Of a stretch of DNA of 64,000 bases, positions 17,576 to 26,731 are shown piece after piece. Numbering within the stretch: the first letter of the stretch is position 1; each line of letters starts with the position of its first letter. The notes below the pieces were generated by a model. That model did no database searches. It saw only the letters and a list, made by a program, of their open reading frames with translations, and was not told where the DNA came from. The translations under genes and the position numbers were made by a program. Source of the DNA: Kocuria marina (lineage in GTDB: Bacteria; Actinomycetota; Actinomycetes; Actinomycetales; Micrococcaceae). The DNA lies in assembly GCA_014652975.1 (NCBI GenBank), contig BMZV01000004.1, positions 186,001-250,000 of the forward strand, in the 5' to 3' direction.

Positions 17576-19366
17576 TCACCCCGCGAATGCGGTGTCCGTG
17601 ACCTCTTCGCTCTGCAGCGCCCAGGAACTGCCCGTGAGCATGTAGAGCCGCCCGTCCGAGGCGCCGTACACCGCGGCGGGCCCGTTGCCCCCGGCCAGGG
17701 AGGTCACCCCGGTCAGGGCGGGCAGCTCGTCCACCTTGCCCGCGATCGTGTACCGGCGGGGCTGCGAGTTGGTGTCCTGGTCCAGGGCACTGGACACGAA
17801 CTCGTCCGGGCCGATCCACTGGGCGGTGTCCACGTCCACGTCCGTGGCCACGGCATTGCCCTTGGCGAGCTCGGTGGGTTTGCCGGAGGCGTCCCGCACC
17901 ACTCCCGCGATCCACACGGTGGAACGCGTCGCGGCGGCGTCGGTCGTGACCACGAGCGCCCGGCTGCCCTCGCGGGAGATCCGCAGGGACGCTACGTGCT
18001 GATCGTCGAGCCACGAGGCGGACACGGTGTCACCCTGCCCCTCCGACGACGCCCGCACGACCCGGACGGTCCCGGAGCGGTCCGCGCCCCACACCCACCC
18101 CAGGTTGTCGAAACTCGGCCGGGTGGGCTTGTCCCCGGACCACCGCTGCCGGGGTTGCTGTCCGGGGGACACGGTGTAGACCGTGGAACCGGCGCTGTCC
18201 ACGAACCCGAAGGCCCCAGCCTCCATGCCCATTCCCGGTTTGCTGAGCGTGACGCCCTCGGGCAGCGTGAGGTCCGGGATCAGCTCGGTCTGGCCGCCCT
18301 GGTAGAACGCGAGCTTGTTGTCGGAGACCCCGATTTGCCGGTTGGGGACGGTCACGGCCTGGATCGGGTCGTTGTCGCTGCCGCCGGAGGTGTCCACCGG
18401 GGCGTCGTTGATCCGCAGTTCGACGTCGTCCACGTTCGGGATGGTGCGCAGGGTGGCCCGCAGCTGTTGTTCCATCCGGCGTGCCTGGTTCACCTCCGCG
18501 GGGTCGAAGCTCGCGAGCGTGAGGTCCACCGCCGCGGTCCCCCCGGACACCGGCACGGCCGAACGGGACAGCGCGGCACCCTGCGGGATCGCGCTGGTCA
18601 CGGCGTTGCCCAGGTACGCGGCGGGCCCGCGCATGAGCGCGCGCACCGCCGCCGTGGAGGTCGTGGAGCGGTTGGCGAACCACCGCGGATCCGGCACGAG
18701 GTACTTGCTGTCCTGCGCGGAGTAGAAGTAGAGGTTGGTGGGCGAGAAGATCTTCTCGAAGTCCGCTTGCGGGACCACCACGCCGTCGGGCGCGCGGGAG
18801 ATCCGCCACTGCCCGTCCACCGAGGTGAGCACGAAATCCAGGACGCGCGTGCTGCCCGAGGGCTGCTTGGCGAGCACGCCGTTGGCACTGAGCTCCCCGC
18901 TGACCTCCATGCTCGTGCGGAATTCGCCGTCATTGAGCCGCGGCACGGTGGTGGGCTCCCCCGAGTGGATGAGCACGCGGGTGTCCGGCTTCCAGGTCGC
19001 GGCGAGCTGCGGTGTGAGGTACTGGCGGGCCACGGAGTAGTCGTCCTGCGCGCCCACCCCGGCGGCCAGGAACCCCTCCACGATCTCCTGGGCCGTGGCC
19101 CCCACCCGGGGCCCCTGGGGATTGAAGGGCATCGCGGACTGCTGGGTCTGCTCCGTGGGCTCGATCACCTTGTGCACGGGCCCGGAACGGGGCATGGCCC
19201 CGCACGCGGACAGGGTCAGGCCCAGGACCATCGCGCACGCCAGGCCCGTGTACCGCGCCCGACGCCGCGTTCGCCCGGACACGACGTCGCTCACCCGGCG
19301 CGCGTCCCCGACGGCCCGGGTGGCATCCGCCCGATCACGGGTCCGATCGTGGTCTGCGGGATTCAT
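17576..19366 (-). CDS. lpqB: Lipoprotein LpqB, accessory of the MtrAB two-component system
   Basis: This 596-residue exported lipoprotein has a hydrophobic segment ending in the lipobox LSAC, with the lipidated Cys at 55. A GerMN domain follows (about 190-320), then a beta-propeller-like C-terminal region (about 330-590). In mycobacteria LpqB binds the extracellular domain of MtrB and modulates MtrA phosphorylation. The ATG at 19366 overlaps the mtrB stop by four bases (ATGA). The region before the signal is unusually long and basic; a GTG at 19294 would give a more normal signal peptide and is an alternative start. Confidence 0.93.
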   Translation of the reverse strand: MNPADHDRTRDRADATRAVGDARRVSDVVSGRTRRRARYTGLACAMVLGLTLSACGAMPRSGPVHKVIEPTEQTQQSAMPFNPQGPRVGATAQEIVEGFLAAGVGAQDDYSVARQYLTPQLAATWKPDTRVLIHSGEPTTVPRLNDGEFRTSMEVSGELSANGVLAKQPSGSTRVLDFVLTSVDGQWRISRAPDGVVVPQADFEKIFSPTNLYFYSAQDSKYLVPDPRWFANRSTTSTAAVRALMRGPAAYLGNAVTSAIPQGAALSRSAVPVSGGTAAVDLTLASFDPAEVNQARRMEQQLRATLRTIPNVDDVELRINDAPVDTSGGSDNDPIQAVTVPNRQIGVSDNKLAFYQGGQTELIPDLTLPEGVTLSKPGMGMEAGAFGFVDSAGSTVYTVSPGQQPRQRWSGDKPTRPSFDNLGWVWGADRSGTVRVVRASSEGQGDTVSASWLDDQHVASLRISREGSRALVVTTDAAATRSTVWIAGVVRDASGKPTELAKGNAVATDVDVDTAQWIGPDEFVSSALDQDTNSQPRRYTIAGKVDELPALTGVTSLAGGNGPAAVYGASDGRLYMLTGSSWALQSEEVTDTAFAG

Positions 19367-21228
19367 GACTCCTCCGTCCGATCACGGTGTCGCGAGGCGC
19401 TCGAGCCCGTGCGCTCTTGTTCCGAGGCGTTCGCATCCGTCGTCGCGGCGGGCTCCCCGGCGGCCGCGCCGGCGTCCGGGAAGTCGATGAGCAGCTGGCC
19501 CGTGTCCCGGTCCTCGCTCGGGCGGACGGCCGGGGCGGTGAGCTGCAGCGAACCGGTGTCGGTGACCCGGGCGGTGGATTCGCTGTGCTGTTCCACGGGC
19601 GGCATGGGCAGCGGATCGGGCTGCTCCGGGTCCAGGACCTGGTTCCGCAGCAGGGGCAGGGTGAGCCGGAAGCACGCTCCGTTGTCGGGTTCGGCCCACA
19701 CCGTGAGCGCTCCCCCGTGCAACCGCGTGTCCTCCGTGGCGATCGCGAGCCCCAGGCCCGTACCGCCCACCGTGCGAGCGCGCGCGGGATCCCCGCGCCA
19801 GAACCAGTTGAAGACCTTGGTCGTCTGCTCCTCGGTCATCCCGATGCCGTGGTCGCGCACAGCCACGGACACGCAGTTCTCGTTGGCACCCACGTAGATG
19901 TCCACGGGCTTGCTCTCCCCGTGCTCGAGCGCATTGGTCACGAGGTTGCGCAGGATCCGGTCGATGCGCCGCTGGTCCATCTGCACCACGCAGCGGGTCA
20001 GGGTGGAACGCACCGTGAGCTCCGAACCGCTCTCGAGCACGAGCGGCGCGCACGCCTCGACGACGTCGTAGATGACCGTGAAGATGTCCGTGGAGGCCAT
20101 GTCCAGGCGCGCGGCGCCGGCGTCGAACCGGGAGATCTCGAGCAGGTCCGAGAGCAGCGAGTCGAAGCGGTCCACCTGGTTGTGCAGCAGTTCGGCGGAG
20201 CGCCGGTTGACGGGATCGAAGTCCTCGCGCGCGTTGTAGAGCACCTCCGCGGCCATCTTCACGGTGGTCAGGGGTGTGCGCAGCTCGTGGGAGACGTCCG
20301 AGACGAACGTCTGCTGCATGGAGGACAGCTGTTCCAGCTGGGTGATCTGGCCCTGGATGGAGTCCGCCATGCGGTTGAACGAACGACTCAACCGCGCGGC
20401 CTCGTTGCTTCCGTGGACCTCCATGCGCACGTCCAGGTCGCCGTCGGACAACCGCTGGGACACACGCGCCGTGCTCGAGACCGGACGCACCACTTCCCGC
20501 GTCACGTACCACACGATCGTTCCCACGAGCAGCAGCAGCGCGACCATGGACAGCAACAGCACCGCGTGGATCGAGTCCAGGGTGGCCTGGGGGTCCGAGA
20601 AGTCGTAGACGAAGTACAGCCCGTAGCGGGAGTTCTGGTTGAGCTGGACCACGTCCCCGATCACGATGACCGGTTTCTCCGGAGCGTTCTCCGCCATCCG
20701 CGCCGAGGCCGGTTGCCAGTACGTGCCGTCCCCGTTGGCCACGCGCTGTTGCAGCTGTTGGGGCACCGTGGCGGAGGTCATCCACGCGCTCTCGGTCTGC
20801 ACCCCCACGAACGACTGCCCCGCCCCCTGGTCCAGGGGGATCAGGATCCAGCGGTGGTCGGTGGTACTCGTGTCCTGGCTCAGCCCGCCCAGCGTGGAGT
20901 TGATCAGCGCCTGCACCTCGGTGCGGTCGGAGGCGTCCGAGGCATCGAAGCTCGCCTGCGCGGTCTTGATGTCGCTGCGGGCCTCCTCGAGCACCTGGTC
21001 CAGGCGGTCGGTGAACAGCCGGTCCGCGATCTGGTGGGAGAGGAAACTGCCCGTGGCCAGGAACGCGACGGACGTGAGGGTCAGCGCCACGGCGATGGCA
21101 CGGAACTGGAGGGACTGCCGCCACCGGCGGAAGAGCATGCGCCGACCCAGCCGGATCCTGCGGAAGCGTTTGGGTCGACGCCGCTCGGCGGGGCTGTGCG
21201 CCACGGGTCGCGCCGGGGCGGACGTCAT
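19363..21228 (-). CDS. mtrB: Sensor histidine kinase MtrB
   Basis: This 621-residue membrane kinase has a basic N-terminus, a first membrane helix at about 42-65 and an extracellular sensor of about 150 residues. The second helix (HAVLLLSMVALLLLVGTIVWYV) is followed by a HAMP domain (RVSQRLSDGDLDVRMEV). The phospho-acceptor His is in VSDVSHELRTPLT, and the ATPase shows NLVTNALEHG, RDHGIGM and GGTGLGLAIA. After the kinase core there is a Pro/Glu/Asp-rich tail of about 80 residues. MtrB phosphorylates MtrA and couples cell-wall state to division and hydrolase genes. It overlaps mtrA and lpqB by four bases each, so the three are tightly coupled. Confidence 0.96.
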   Translation of the reverse strand: MTSAPARPVAHSPAERRRPKRFRRIRLGRRMLFRRWRQSLQFRAIAVALTLTSVAFLATGSFLSHQIADRLFTDRLDQVLEEARSDIKTAQASFDASDASDRTEVQALINSTLGGLSQDTSTTDHRWILIPLDQGAGQSFVGVQTESAWMTSATVPQQLQQRVANGDGTYWQPASARMAENAPEKPVIVIGDVVQLNQNSRYGLYFVYDFSDPQATLDSIHAVLLLSMVALLLLVGTIVWYVTREVVRPVSSTARVSQRLSDGDLDVRMEVHGSNEAARLSRSFNRMADSIQGQITQLEQLSSMQQTFVSDVSHELRTPLTTVKMAAEVLYNAREDFDPVNRRSAELLHNQVDRFDSLLSDLLEISRFDAGAARLDMASTDIFTVIYDVVEACAPLVLESGSELTVRSTLTRCVVQMDQRRIDRILRNLVTNALEHGESKPVDIYVGANENCVSVAVRDHGIGMTEEQTTKVFNWFWRGDPARARTVGGTGLGLAIATEDTRLHGGALTVWAEPDNGACFRLTLPLLRNQVLDPEQPDPLPMPPVEQHSESTARVTDTGSLQLTAPAVRPSEDRDTGQLLIDFPDAGAAAGEPAATTDANASEQERTGSSASRHRDRTEES

Positions 21229-21911
21229 TTATGCGCGTGTCCCCCGGCCTTGTAGCCGATCCCGCGCACCGTGAGGACCACCTCCGGGTTCTCCGGATCG
21301 CGTTCCACCTTGGAGCGCAACCGCTGCACGTGCACGTTGACCAGGCGGTTGTCCGCGGCGTGGGGGTAGCCCCACACGTCACGCAGCAGCTCGTCCCGGC
21401 TGAACACCTGGTGCGGCGAGCGCGCCAGGGTCGCGAGCAGGTCGAACTCCAGCGGGGTCAGGAAAATCTCCTGCCCGGCCCGGGTCACGCTGTGCCCGGT
21501 CACGTCGATCACGATGTCCCCGAGCGTGATCTCCTGGGTGGCCCCGCGGTCCATAGGGCGCAGACGCGCCTTGACGCGGGCCACGAGCTCGGCGGGCTTG
21601 AAGGGCTTGGGGACGTAGTCGTCCGCGCCGGCCTCGAGCCCGCGCACCACGTCCGCGGTGTCGGACTTGGCCGTGAGCATCACGATCGGGATGTCCGACT
21701 CGGTGCGGATCTGCTGGCACACCTGAATCCCGTCCATGCCGGGGAGCATGAGGTCCAGGAGGATGAGGTCCGGTTCGGAGGCGCGGAACACGTCCCGGGC
21801 GCCGGCGCCGTCGTAGCAGTAGACGGGCTCGAAGTCCTCGGACGCGAGGATGATGCCGATCATTTCGGACAACGCGGCGTCGTCGTCCACCACCAGGATT
21901 CTTGCTTTCAT
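21225..21911 (-). CDS. mtrA: DNA-binding response regulator MtrA
   Basis: This 228-residue OmpR-family regulator has a receiver domain (1-120) with the acidic pocket D9-D10-D11, phospho-acceptor D53 in LILLDLMLPGMDG, and the conserved KPF near 102. The winged helix (about 130-225) includes LTPLEFDLLATLARSPHQVFSR, DVWGY and VRGIGYKAG. MtrA controls cell division, resuscitation factor and cell-wall hydrolase genes in Actinobacteria. The gene starts the mtrA-mtrB-lpqB coupled unit. The 85 bases upstream separate it from the MetE-like gene and are too short for me to name a promoter. Confidence 0.97.
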   Translation of the reverse strand: MKARILVVDDDAALSEMIGIILASEDFEPVYCYDGAGARDVFRASEPDLILLDLMLPGMDGIQVCQQIRTESDIPIVMLTAKSDTADVVRGLEAGADDYVPKPFKPAELVARVKARLRPMDRGATQEITLGDIVIDVTGHSVTRAGQEIFLTPLEFDLLATLARSPHQVFSRDELLRDVWGYPHAADNRLVNVHVQRLRSKVERDPENPEVVLTVRGIGYKAGGHAHK

Positions 21912-21996
21912 GGCCCGCTTTCGCGCTCGTCCCTGACACCCGGAGCGGCCGGGATCGGCGTCCGTGTACGCCCTCGATTCTACGGCCTGGCCGGGC

Positions 21997-23007
21997 TCAA
22001 CCCTCGTTGCACGCCTCGGTGAGCGCGCCGCCCAGGTGCGTCACCCGCTGCAGGGCGTCCGGCAGTTCCGGCGGGGTGAGCTCGCTGATCCGCGCCGACG
22101 GCGCCAGCACCGTTCCCAGCAACGCCGCCGGATCCATGCCCAGCTCACGCCACGGGCCCAGCACGCGCCGCACGAGCTCGGACACGGGGGTGCGCCCGGC
22201 CACAGGGACGGTGTCGAAACACAACCGCACCCCCGCCTCGTGCAGGGCCGCGAGGGGCTCCCACTGCTCGGTGGGCCCGTCCGGCAGACCAAGCACGGCG
22301 GCGTCCGCGCCGACCCGCGGGGTCCAGTCGATCCCCACGGCGCCCGCGTCCAGGACCACGGTCTCCGCCCCCGTCGCACGGCACGCGGCCACGGCGTCCG
22401 AGAGCGTGGCGCGCAGTTCCTGGCGCGGCAGCGCACGCAGGGTGCGGTAGCCGCTCGCGGTCGGGATGCGCCCGGTCACCACGCGTTCCAGCTCGGGTTC
22501 CTCGAGTACCAGCACGACACCGCGCCCGGCCGTGTTGCGCCGCAGCACGGCCACGAGGTCTGCGACGCCCAAGCACCACGACTGCGCGAGATCACGGCGA
22601 GCGCCGGGATCCGACTGCAGCTTCTCCCCGTTGTGCACGTGGACGGTCGCCGCGAGGGAGACCGGGCCGAGCAGCGAGAAGGCGATCGGTCCGGTGTCCG
22701 CGCCGGATTCGGCGCCCAGGACGTCCGCGACCATGTTGAGGTCGCTCTCCAGTTGCCGGCGTGCACGGCGGGAGTCGTCGCCGGGGACACCGCTGATCCG
22801 CCACCCGTGGGGCTGCCGGTCCGCGTAGAGGGAGTCGAGCACGGCGCACGTGCGGGCCGCGAGCTCGGCGTGCGGACCCCGCTCCGGCAGCAGCGGCACG
22901 GTGGCCAGGTGCGGTGCGCCCAGCTCGCCGCGCAGCACGGTGAACGTCTCGAGGAGGTCCGTGCCCCGCAGGGAACGGGTGAGGGTTGCGGTGACTGCTT
23001 CGCTCAT
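21997..23007 (-). CDS. Cobalamin-independent methionine synthase-like protein (Rv3015c-like)
   Basis: The protein has 336 residues and resembles the UROD/MetE-like superfamily proteins of Actinobacteria represented by Rv3015c. Helpful stretches are FSLLGPVSLAATV near 115, VVLVLEEPELERVV near 175 and VRLCFDTVPVAGRTP near 275. It is about half the length of true MetE, and I do not see the full set of His/Cys zinc ligands. Methyl transfer from folate to homocysteine is therefore doubtful. The start at 23007 overlaps the chorismate mutase stop by four bases (ATGA). In M. tuberculosis the relative sits near ligA and the mnmA/iscS genes; here it lies between mnmA and mtrA. Confidence 0.7.
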   Translation of the reverse strand: MSEAVTATLTRSLRGTDLLETFTVLRGELGAPHLATVPLLPERGPHAELAARTCAVLDSLYADRQPHGWRISGVPGDDSRRARRQLESDLNMVADVLGAESGADTGPIAFSLLGPVSLAATVHVHNGEKLQSDPGARRDLAQSWCLGVADLVAVLRRNTAGRGVVLVLEEPELERVVTGRIPTASGYRTLRALPRQELRATLSDAVAACRATGAETVVLDAGAVGIDWTPRVGADAAVLGLPDGPTEQWEPLAALHEAGVRLCFDTVPVAGRTPVSELVRRVLGPWRELGMDPAALLGTVLAPSARISELTPPELPDALQRVTHLGGALTEACNEG

Positions 23008-23390
23008 GCGTCGGTGCTGCGCTGGTGGTTTTGGGAAATGGCCTCGTGGTGGCGGATGACCTCGCTGATGATGAAGTTCAGGAACTTCTCCGCGAACTCG
23101 GGATCCAGGTGTGCGGCCTCCGCGAGTCGGCGCAACCGGTGGATCTGGGTCTTCTCGCGTTCGGGGTCCGACGGTGGGAGGTCGTTCTCCGCCTTGAGCT
23201 TGCCCACCTGCTGGGTCGCCTTGAAGCGTTCGGCGAGCAGGTGCACGAGTGCGGCGTCGATGTTGTCGATCGTGCCGCGAATGGCCTTCAGGCGCGTCAA
23301 CGCGCTGTCCGCGGGGCGGTCGGTGCCCGGTGAATCGGCGCCCGATGAGTCGACGGGCGCGTGGTCGGCGGGGTCGGTGACTGCACTCAT
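23004..23390 (-). CDS. Chorismate mutase, AroQ type
   Basis: The protein has 128 residues. After a polar N-terminus of about 35 residues comes the three-helix AroQ fold: LKAIRGTIDNIDAALVHLLAERFKATQQVGKLKAEN (residues about 33-68) then two further helices ending EVIRHHEAISQNH. AroQ mutases convert chorismate to prephenate for Phe and Tyr. The Arg, Lys and acidic positions of the helix 1 signature are present. No secretion signal is present, so it is a cytosolic form. Translational coupling to the MetE-like gene suggests a shared transcript, although no metabolic link between them is obvious. Confidence 0.85.
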   Translation of the reverse strand: MSAVTDPADHAPVDSSGADSPGTDRPADSALTRLKAIRGTIDNIDAALVHLLAERFKATQQVGKLKAENDLPPSDPEREKTQIHRLRRLAEAAHLDPEFAEKFLNFIISEVIRHHEAISQNHQRSTDA

Positions 23391-23487
23391 GCGTCCACTG
23401 TAATGGGGGTGTGCGTGGCACCCGGTCGTGTGGCGGTCATGCCGCACCACGTGAGGAACACGACGCGACCTTCGCGGGACGTGGGGC

Positions 23488-24642
23488 TCAGGACGCGGCC
23501 GCGGCCGCGCGGTCGGCGAAGGCGGCGTCGATGGTGGCCTGGCCCAGCACACGGGTGCCCTGGTAGAGCACCATGGTCTGCCCGGGGGCCACACCGCGCT
23601 GGGGCTCGTCGAGGCGCACGCACAACCGCTGCTGCCCGCCCTGCCGGGTGAGCCACGCGCGCGCCGGCGCGGGATCGCCGTGGGCGCGCACCTGGACCGT
23701 CACGGGGAACTCGTCGGAGCGCCCGTCCACGTCCTCGGCCATCGCCGCGACCTCGCGGGGCGGGAGCCCGGCCCACGACGGGCGGATCCCCTCCATGACG
23801 TCGATCGACAGCAGGGCCTCCGGCCCCACGACCACCTCGTTGGTCTTGGGCCGGATCTCCAGGACGAACCGGGGCTTGCCGTCCGGGGCGGGCCGGCCGA
23901 TGTGCAGACCCCGACGCTGACCCACCGTGTAGGCGTGCGCGCCGCGGTGCTCACCGAGTTCGGTGCCCTGGGTGTCCACGATCCGCCCGGGGGCGAGCTC
24001 CATGTGGTCCTCGAGCCACCCGCGGGTGTCCCCGTCCGGGATGAAGCAGATGTCGTGCGAATCGGGCTTCTTGGCCACGGACAGCCCGCGCTCCTCGGCC
24101 TCGGCGCGCACCTGCGCCTTGGACGGGGTCTCGGCCAGGGGGAAGATCGCGTGCTCGAGCTGCTCGGCGGTGAGCACACCCAGCACGTAGGACTGGTCCT
24201 TGGCCCAATCGGCCGCGCGGTGCAGTTCCTTGTGCCCGTCCGCATCTTCCACGACCTTGGCGTAGTGACCCGTGCACACGGCGTCGAAGCCCAGGGCGAG
24301 CGCCTTCTCGAGCAGGGCCGCGAACTTGATCTTCTCGTTGCAGCGCATACACGGGTTGGGGGTACGCCCCGCGGCGTACTCGGCCACGAAGTCGTCCACG
24401 ACGTCCGCCTGGAACCGTTCGGAGAAGTCCCACACGTAATACGGGATGCCCAGCTTCTCGGCCGCGCGCCACGCGTCCCGGGAGTCCTCGATCGTGCAGC
24501 AACCACGGGCACCCGTGCGCAGCGTCCCCGGGGTGCGGGACAGTGCCAGGTGCACCCCCGTGACGTCGTGACCCGCGTCCACGGCGCGCGCCGCGGCCAC
24601 CGCCGAGTCCACACCGCCGCTCATCGCTGCCAGAACACGCAC
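23488..24642 (-). CDS. mnmA: tRNA-specific 2-thiouridylase MnmA
   Basis: This 384-residue enzyme starts with GTG at 24642, with GGAGG seven bases upstream. The adenylation PP-loop AAMSGGVDS is at residues 5-13. The first catalytic cysteine lies in PNPCMRCN (about 96-103), the second in DICFIPDG. The C-terminal barrels ([14 protein letters not shown] and beyond) bind tRNA. MnmA puts sulfur on U34 of the Lys, Glu and Gln tRNAs, using sulfur from a cysteine desulfurase. That desulfurase is encoded directly upstream on the same strand, as in M. tuberculosis (Rv3025c-Rv3024c). Confidence 0.96.
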   Translation of the reverse strand: MRVLAAMSGGVDSAVAAARAVDAGHDVTGVHLALSRTPGTLRTGARGCCTIEDSRDAWRAAEKLGIPYYVWDFSERFQADVVDDFVAEYAAGRTPNPCMRCNEKIKFAALLEKALALGFDAVCTGHYAKVVEDADGHKELHRAADWAKDQSYVLGVLTAEQLEHAIFPLAETPSKAQVRAEAEERGLSVAKKPDSHDICFIPDGDTRGWLEDHMELAPGRIVDTQGTELGEHRGAHAYTVGQRRGLHIGRPAPDGKPRFVLEIRPKTNEVVVGPEALLSIDVMEGIRPSWAGLPPREVAAMAEDVDGRSDEFPVTVQVRAHGDPAPARAWLTRQGGQQRLCVRLDEPQRGVAPGQTMVLYQGTRVLGQATIDAAFADRAAAAAS

Positions 24643-24699
24643 GTCAATTCCTCCAGGTCCGTCGTGGGTCGAAAGGTGAAGGGTCGAACCGGTTTAACA

Positions 24700-24840
24700 A
24701 CCAGCGCGCCGCCGGGGCTATTCCCGACGACGCCGCTGTTCCGGGCGGTGTCGCGGGTCCCGACCGCGCTGCAGTTCCCGACGACCCCGTTCCGGCCGCG
24801 CCGCTGTTCCTGGCCGCGCCGCTGTTCGGGGCGGCGTCGC
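24700..24840. repeat. Short direct repeats between cysteine desulfurase and mnmA
   Basis: The spacer between the two genes contains three copies of GCCGCTGTTC and two of TTCCCGACGACSCC, interleaved as imperfect units of roughly 25-30 bases. No gene or hairpin with a clear terminator shape is visible. The repeats resemble a small decaying tandem array. Confidence 0.45.
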
Positions 24841-26070
24841 TCAGGACGCGAAGCCCGGGACGTGCCCGGACAAGCCCGCGGTGTGGGCGCGGTCGTAGAC
24901 CTCCGCCACGGCGGCCAGCACCGCGGCGACGTCGTCCGGTGTGCTCGAGTGCCCCAGGGAGAAGCGCTGGGCGCCGCGCGCGGTCTCCTCGGGCACCCCC
25001 ATGGCCAGCAGCACATGGGATGCGCGCGGGACGCCCGCGTTGCACGCCGATCCCGTGGACAGCGCGACCCCCGCGGCGTCGAAGAGGAAGAGCATCGAAT
25101 CGCCCTCGCACCCGGGGAACGTGAAGTGGGCGTTGCCCGGAAGCCGTGTGGGGTGCGCCCACTCGTCCTCGGGGGCGCCGGGCTCGGGCCCGCGCAGCAC
25201 GGCCTGCGGGACCCGTTCGCGGATCCCGGCCACGAGGGTGTCGCGCAATCGTGCGCGACGCACGAACTCGGCGTGCGCATCGCGCTGGGCGGCGTCCACC
25301 GCGGCACCGAACGCGGCCGCGCCCGCGGCGTTGACCGTGCCGGAGCGCACGCTGCGCTCCTGGCCCCCGCCGAAGCTCGTGGCGGCCAAGGTCACCGTGC
25401 GGGGTGCGTACAGCGCACCCACACCCATCGGACCGCCGAGCTTGTGCGCGGACACCGCGAGCGTGCTGATCCCGGGCAGGTGCGCGTCCACGGGCACCGC
25501 GCAGAACGCCTGCACGGCGTCCACGTGGAAGGACACCCCGGCCCGGTCGCACAGGGCCGCGAGCTCGGCGATCGGCTGCACGGTGCCGACCTCGTTGTTG
25601 GCCCACATCACGGTCACCAGGGCCAGCTCGTCCCCGCGGCGGCCGAGCAGCTCCCGCAGGTCGTCCGGGTTCACCCGGCCCTCGGCGTCGACCTCGAGCC
25701 ACGCGAGCTCGGCGCCCTCGTGCGCGGCGAGCCACTCGGCGGCTTCGGACACCGCGTGGTGCTCCACGGTGGACAGCGCGATCACGGTGCGACGCGGATC
25801 CGCGTCCCGGGCCGCCCGGAACAGCCCGAGCACGGCCATGTTGTCCGCTTCCGTCCCGCCGGACGTGAGGATGATCTCCACCGGTTCCGCGTTTAACGCG
25901 GCGGCCACGCTGTCCCGCCCGGTCTCCAGGGCCATGCGCGCGGAGCGGCCTCCCGAGTGCAGGGACGCGGGGTTGCCGCCGCGCTGGGCCTGCGCCACGT
26001 AGGCCTCGACGGCCTCGGGCAGCATGTCGGTCGTGGCGGCGTGATCCATGTAGACGCGCGGTGTGGGCAT
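24841..26070 (-). CDS. Cysteine desulfurase (IscS/NifS family)
   Basis: The protein has 409 residues, starting at the ATG at 26070 (MPTPRVYMDHAATT); the much longer open frame runs through repeats and is not coding. The pyridoxal phosphate Lys is in VSAHKLGGP. The phosphate-binding region is TSGGTEADNMAV and the cofactor His is in STVEHHAV. The sulfur-carrying Cys sits in STGSACNAG on a loop typical of group I enzymes. It moves sulfur from cysteine to acceptors; adjacency to mnmA points to tRNA thiolation as at least one destination. No Isc or Suf scaffold gene is nearby. Confidence 0.92.
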   Translation of the reverse strand: MPTPRVYMDHAATTDMLPEAVEAYVAQAQRGGNPASLHSGGRSARMALETGRDSVAAALNAEPVEIILTSGGTEADNMAVLGLFRAARDADPRRTVIALSTVEHHAVSEAAEWLAAHEGAELAWLEVDAEGRVNPDDLRELLGRRGDELALVTVMWANNEVGTVQPIAELAALCDRAGVSFHVDAVQAFCAVPVDAHLPGISTLAVSAHKLGGPMGVGALYAPRTVTLAATSFGGGQERSVRSGTVNAAGAAAFGAAVDAAQRDAHAEFVRRARLRDTLVAGIRERVPQAVLRGPEPGAPEDEWAHPTRLPGNAHFTFPGCEGDSMLFLFDAAGVALSTGSACNAGVPRASHVLLAMGVPEETARGAQRFSLGHSSTPDDVAAVLAAVAEVYDRAHTAGLSGHVPGFAS

Positions 26071-26112
26071 GGGTCCAATTCTAGGCGCGCCCACCGCGGC
26101 CCTCCCTCGACC

Positions 26113-26187
26113 GCGCACCTCCGGTGCGACCTCCCCGGCGCACCTCCGGTGCGACCTCCCCCAGTGCACCGCCGGTGAGACCCCCGG
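26113..26187. repeat. Three tandem palindromic units upstream of the cysteine desulfurase gene
   Basis: Two exact 24-base copies (26113-26136 and 26138-26161) are followed by a diverged third copy (about 26164-26187), giving a period of 25-26 bases. Each unit contains the inverted repeat GCACC-TCC-GGTGC or a variant of it, so each could form a small hairpin. The array lies in the 186-base gap between divergent genes and may bind a regulator or affect their leaders. Confidence 0.7.
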
Positions 26188-26256
26188 CTGCGTCGATGCA
26201 ACACCCCACGCCCCGCCGGTGCCGTGCCGCGCGCGGACGCGCCTACACTCGCAGCC

Positions 26257-26721
26257 ATGCTGCATTTCGTCTTCCACACCCCCGAGATCCCCGGCAACAC
26301 GGGAAACGCCATCCGCCTCGCAGCCTGTACGGGCGCCCGCCTGCACCTCGTGGAGCCCCTGGGCTTCACGTTCGGGGACGCCCACCTGCGCCGGGCGGGG
26401 TTGGACTACCACGATCTCGCGGTCATGGACGTGCACCCCAGCGTGGAAGCACTGTGGGACGCACTCGGGGACGCCCGGGTCATCGCGTTCACGTCCCACT
26501 CGAGCACCCGCCACACGGACGTGACCTACCAGGACGGGGACGTCCTGCTCTTCGGCCGCGAGTCCACGGGGCTGCCCACCGACGTGCTGGAGGACGAGCA
26601 CGTCACCGAGCACGTCCGGATCCCCATGCTGCCCGGGCGCCGCTCCCTCAACCTCGCCAACTCCGCGTCCATCGCACTCTACGAGGCCTGGCGGCAGTTG
26701 GGCTTCCCCGACGGCGTGTGA
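26257..26721 (+). CDS. trmL: tRNA (cytidine(34)-2'-O)-methyltransferase, SPOUT family
   Basis: The 154-residue protein is a minimal SPOUT methyltransferase. It begins MLHFVFHTPEIPGNTGNAIR, the family opening, and carries LLFGRESTGLP (motif 2) and IPMLPGRRSLNLANSASIALYEAWRQ (motif 3, knot region). TrmL methylates the wobble ribose of tRNA-Leu isoacceptors. The ATG at 26257 is preferred over 26224 because homologues start within the first beta strand. It is divergent from the cysteine desulfurase, so two wobble-modification units sit back to back. Confidence 0.93.
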   Translation: MLHFVFHTPEIPGNTGNAIRLAACTGARLHLVEPLGFTFGDAHLRRAGLDYHDLAVMDVHPSVEALWDALGDARVIAFTSHSSTRHTDVTYQDGDVLLFGRESTGLPTDVLEDEHVTEHVRIPMLPGRRSLNLANSASIALYEAWRQLGFPDGV

Positions 26722-26731
26722 TCCCGCCACG

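Noticed and set aside
16622-21255. Long plus-strand frames opposite comF, lpqB and mtrB
   Set aside because: The minus-strand genes are recognisable and coupled; the antisense frames have no ribosome-binding sites or domains.
26113-26187. CRISPR array
   Set aside because: The units are directly tandem without unique spacers and there are no cas genes.
24841-26730. Extended cysteine desulfurase starting at 26730
   Set aside because: The added 220 residues run through the intergenic repeats and antisense to trmL; homologues start at the strand RVYMDHAATT.
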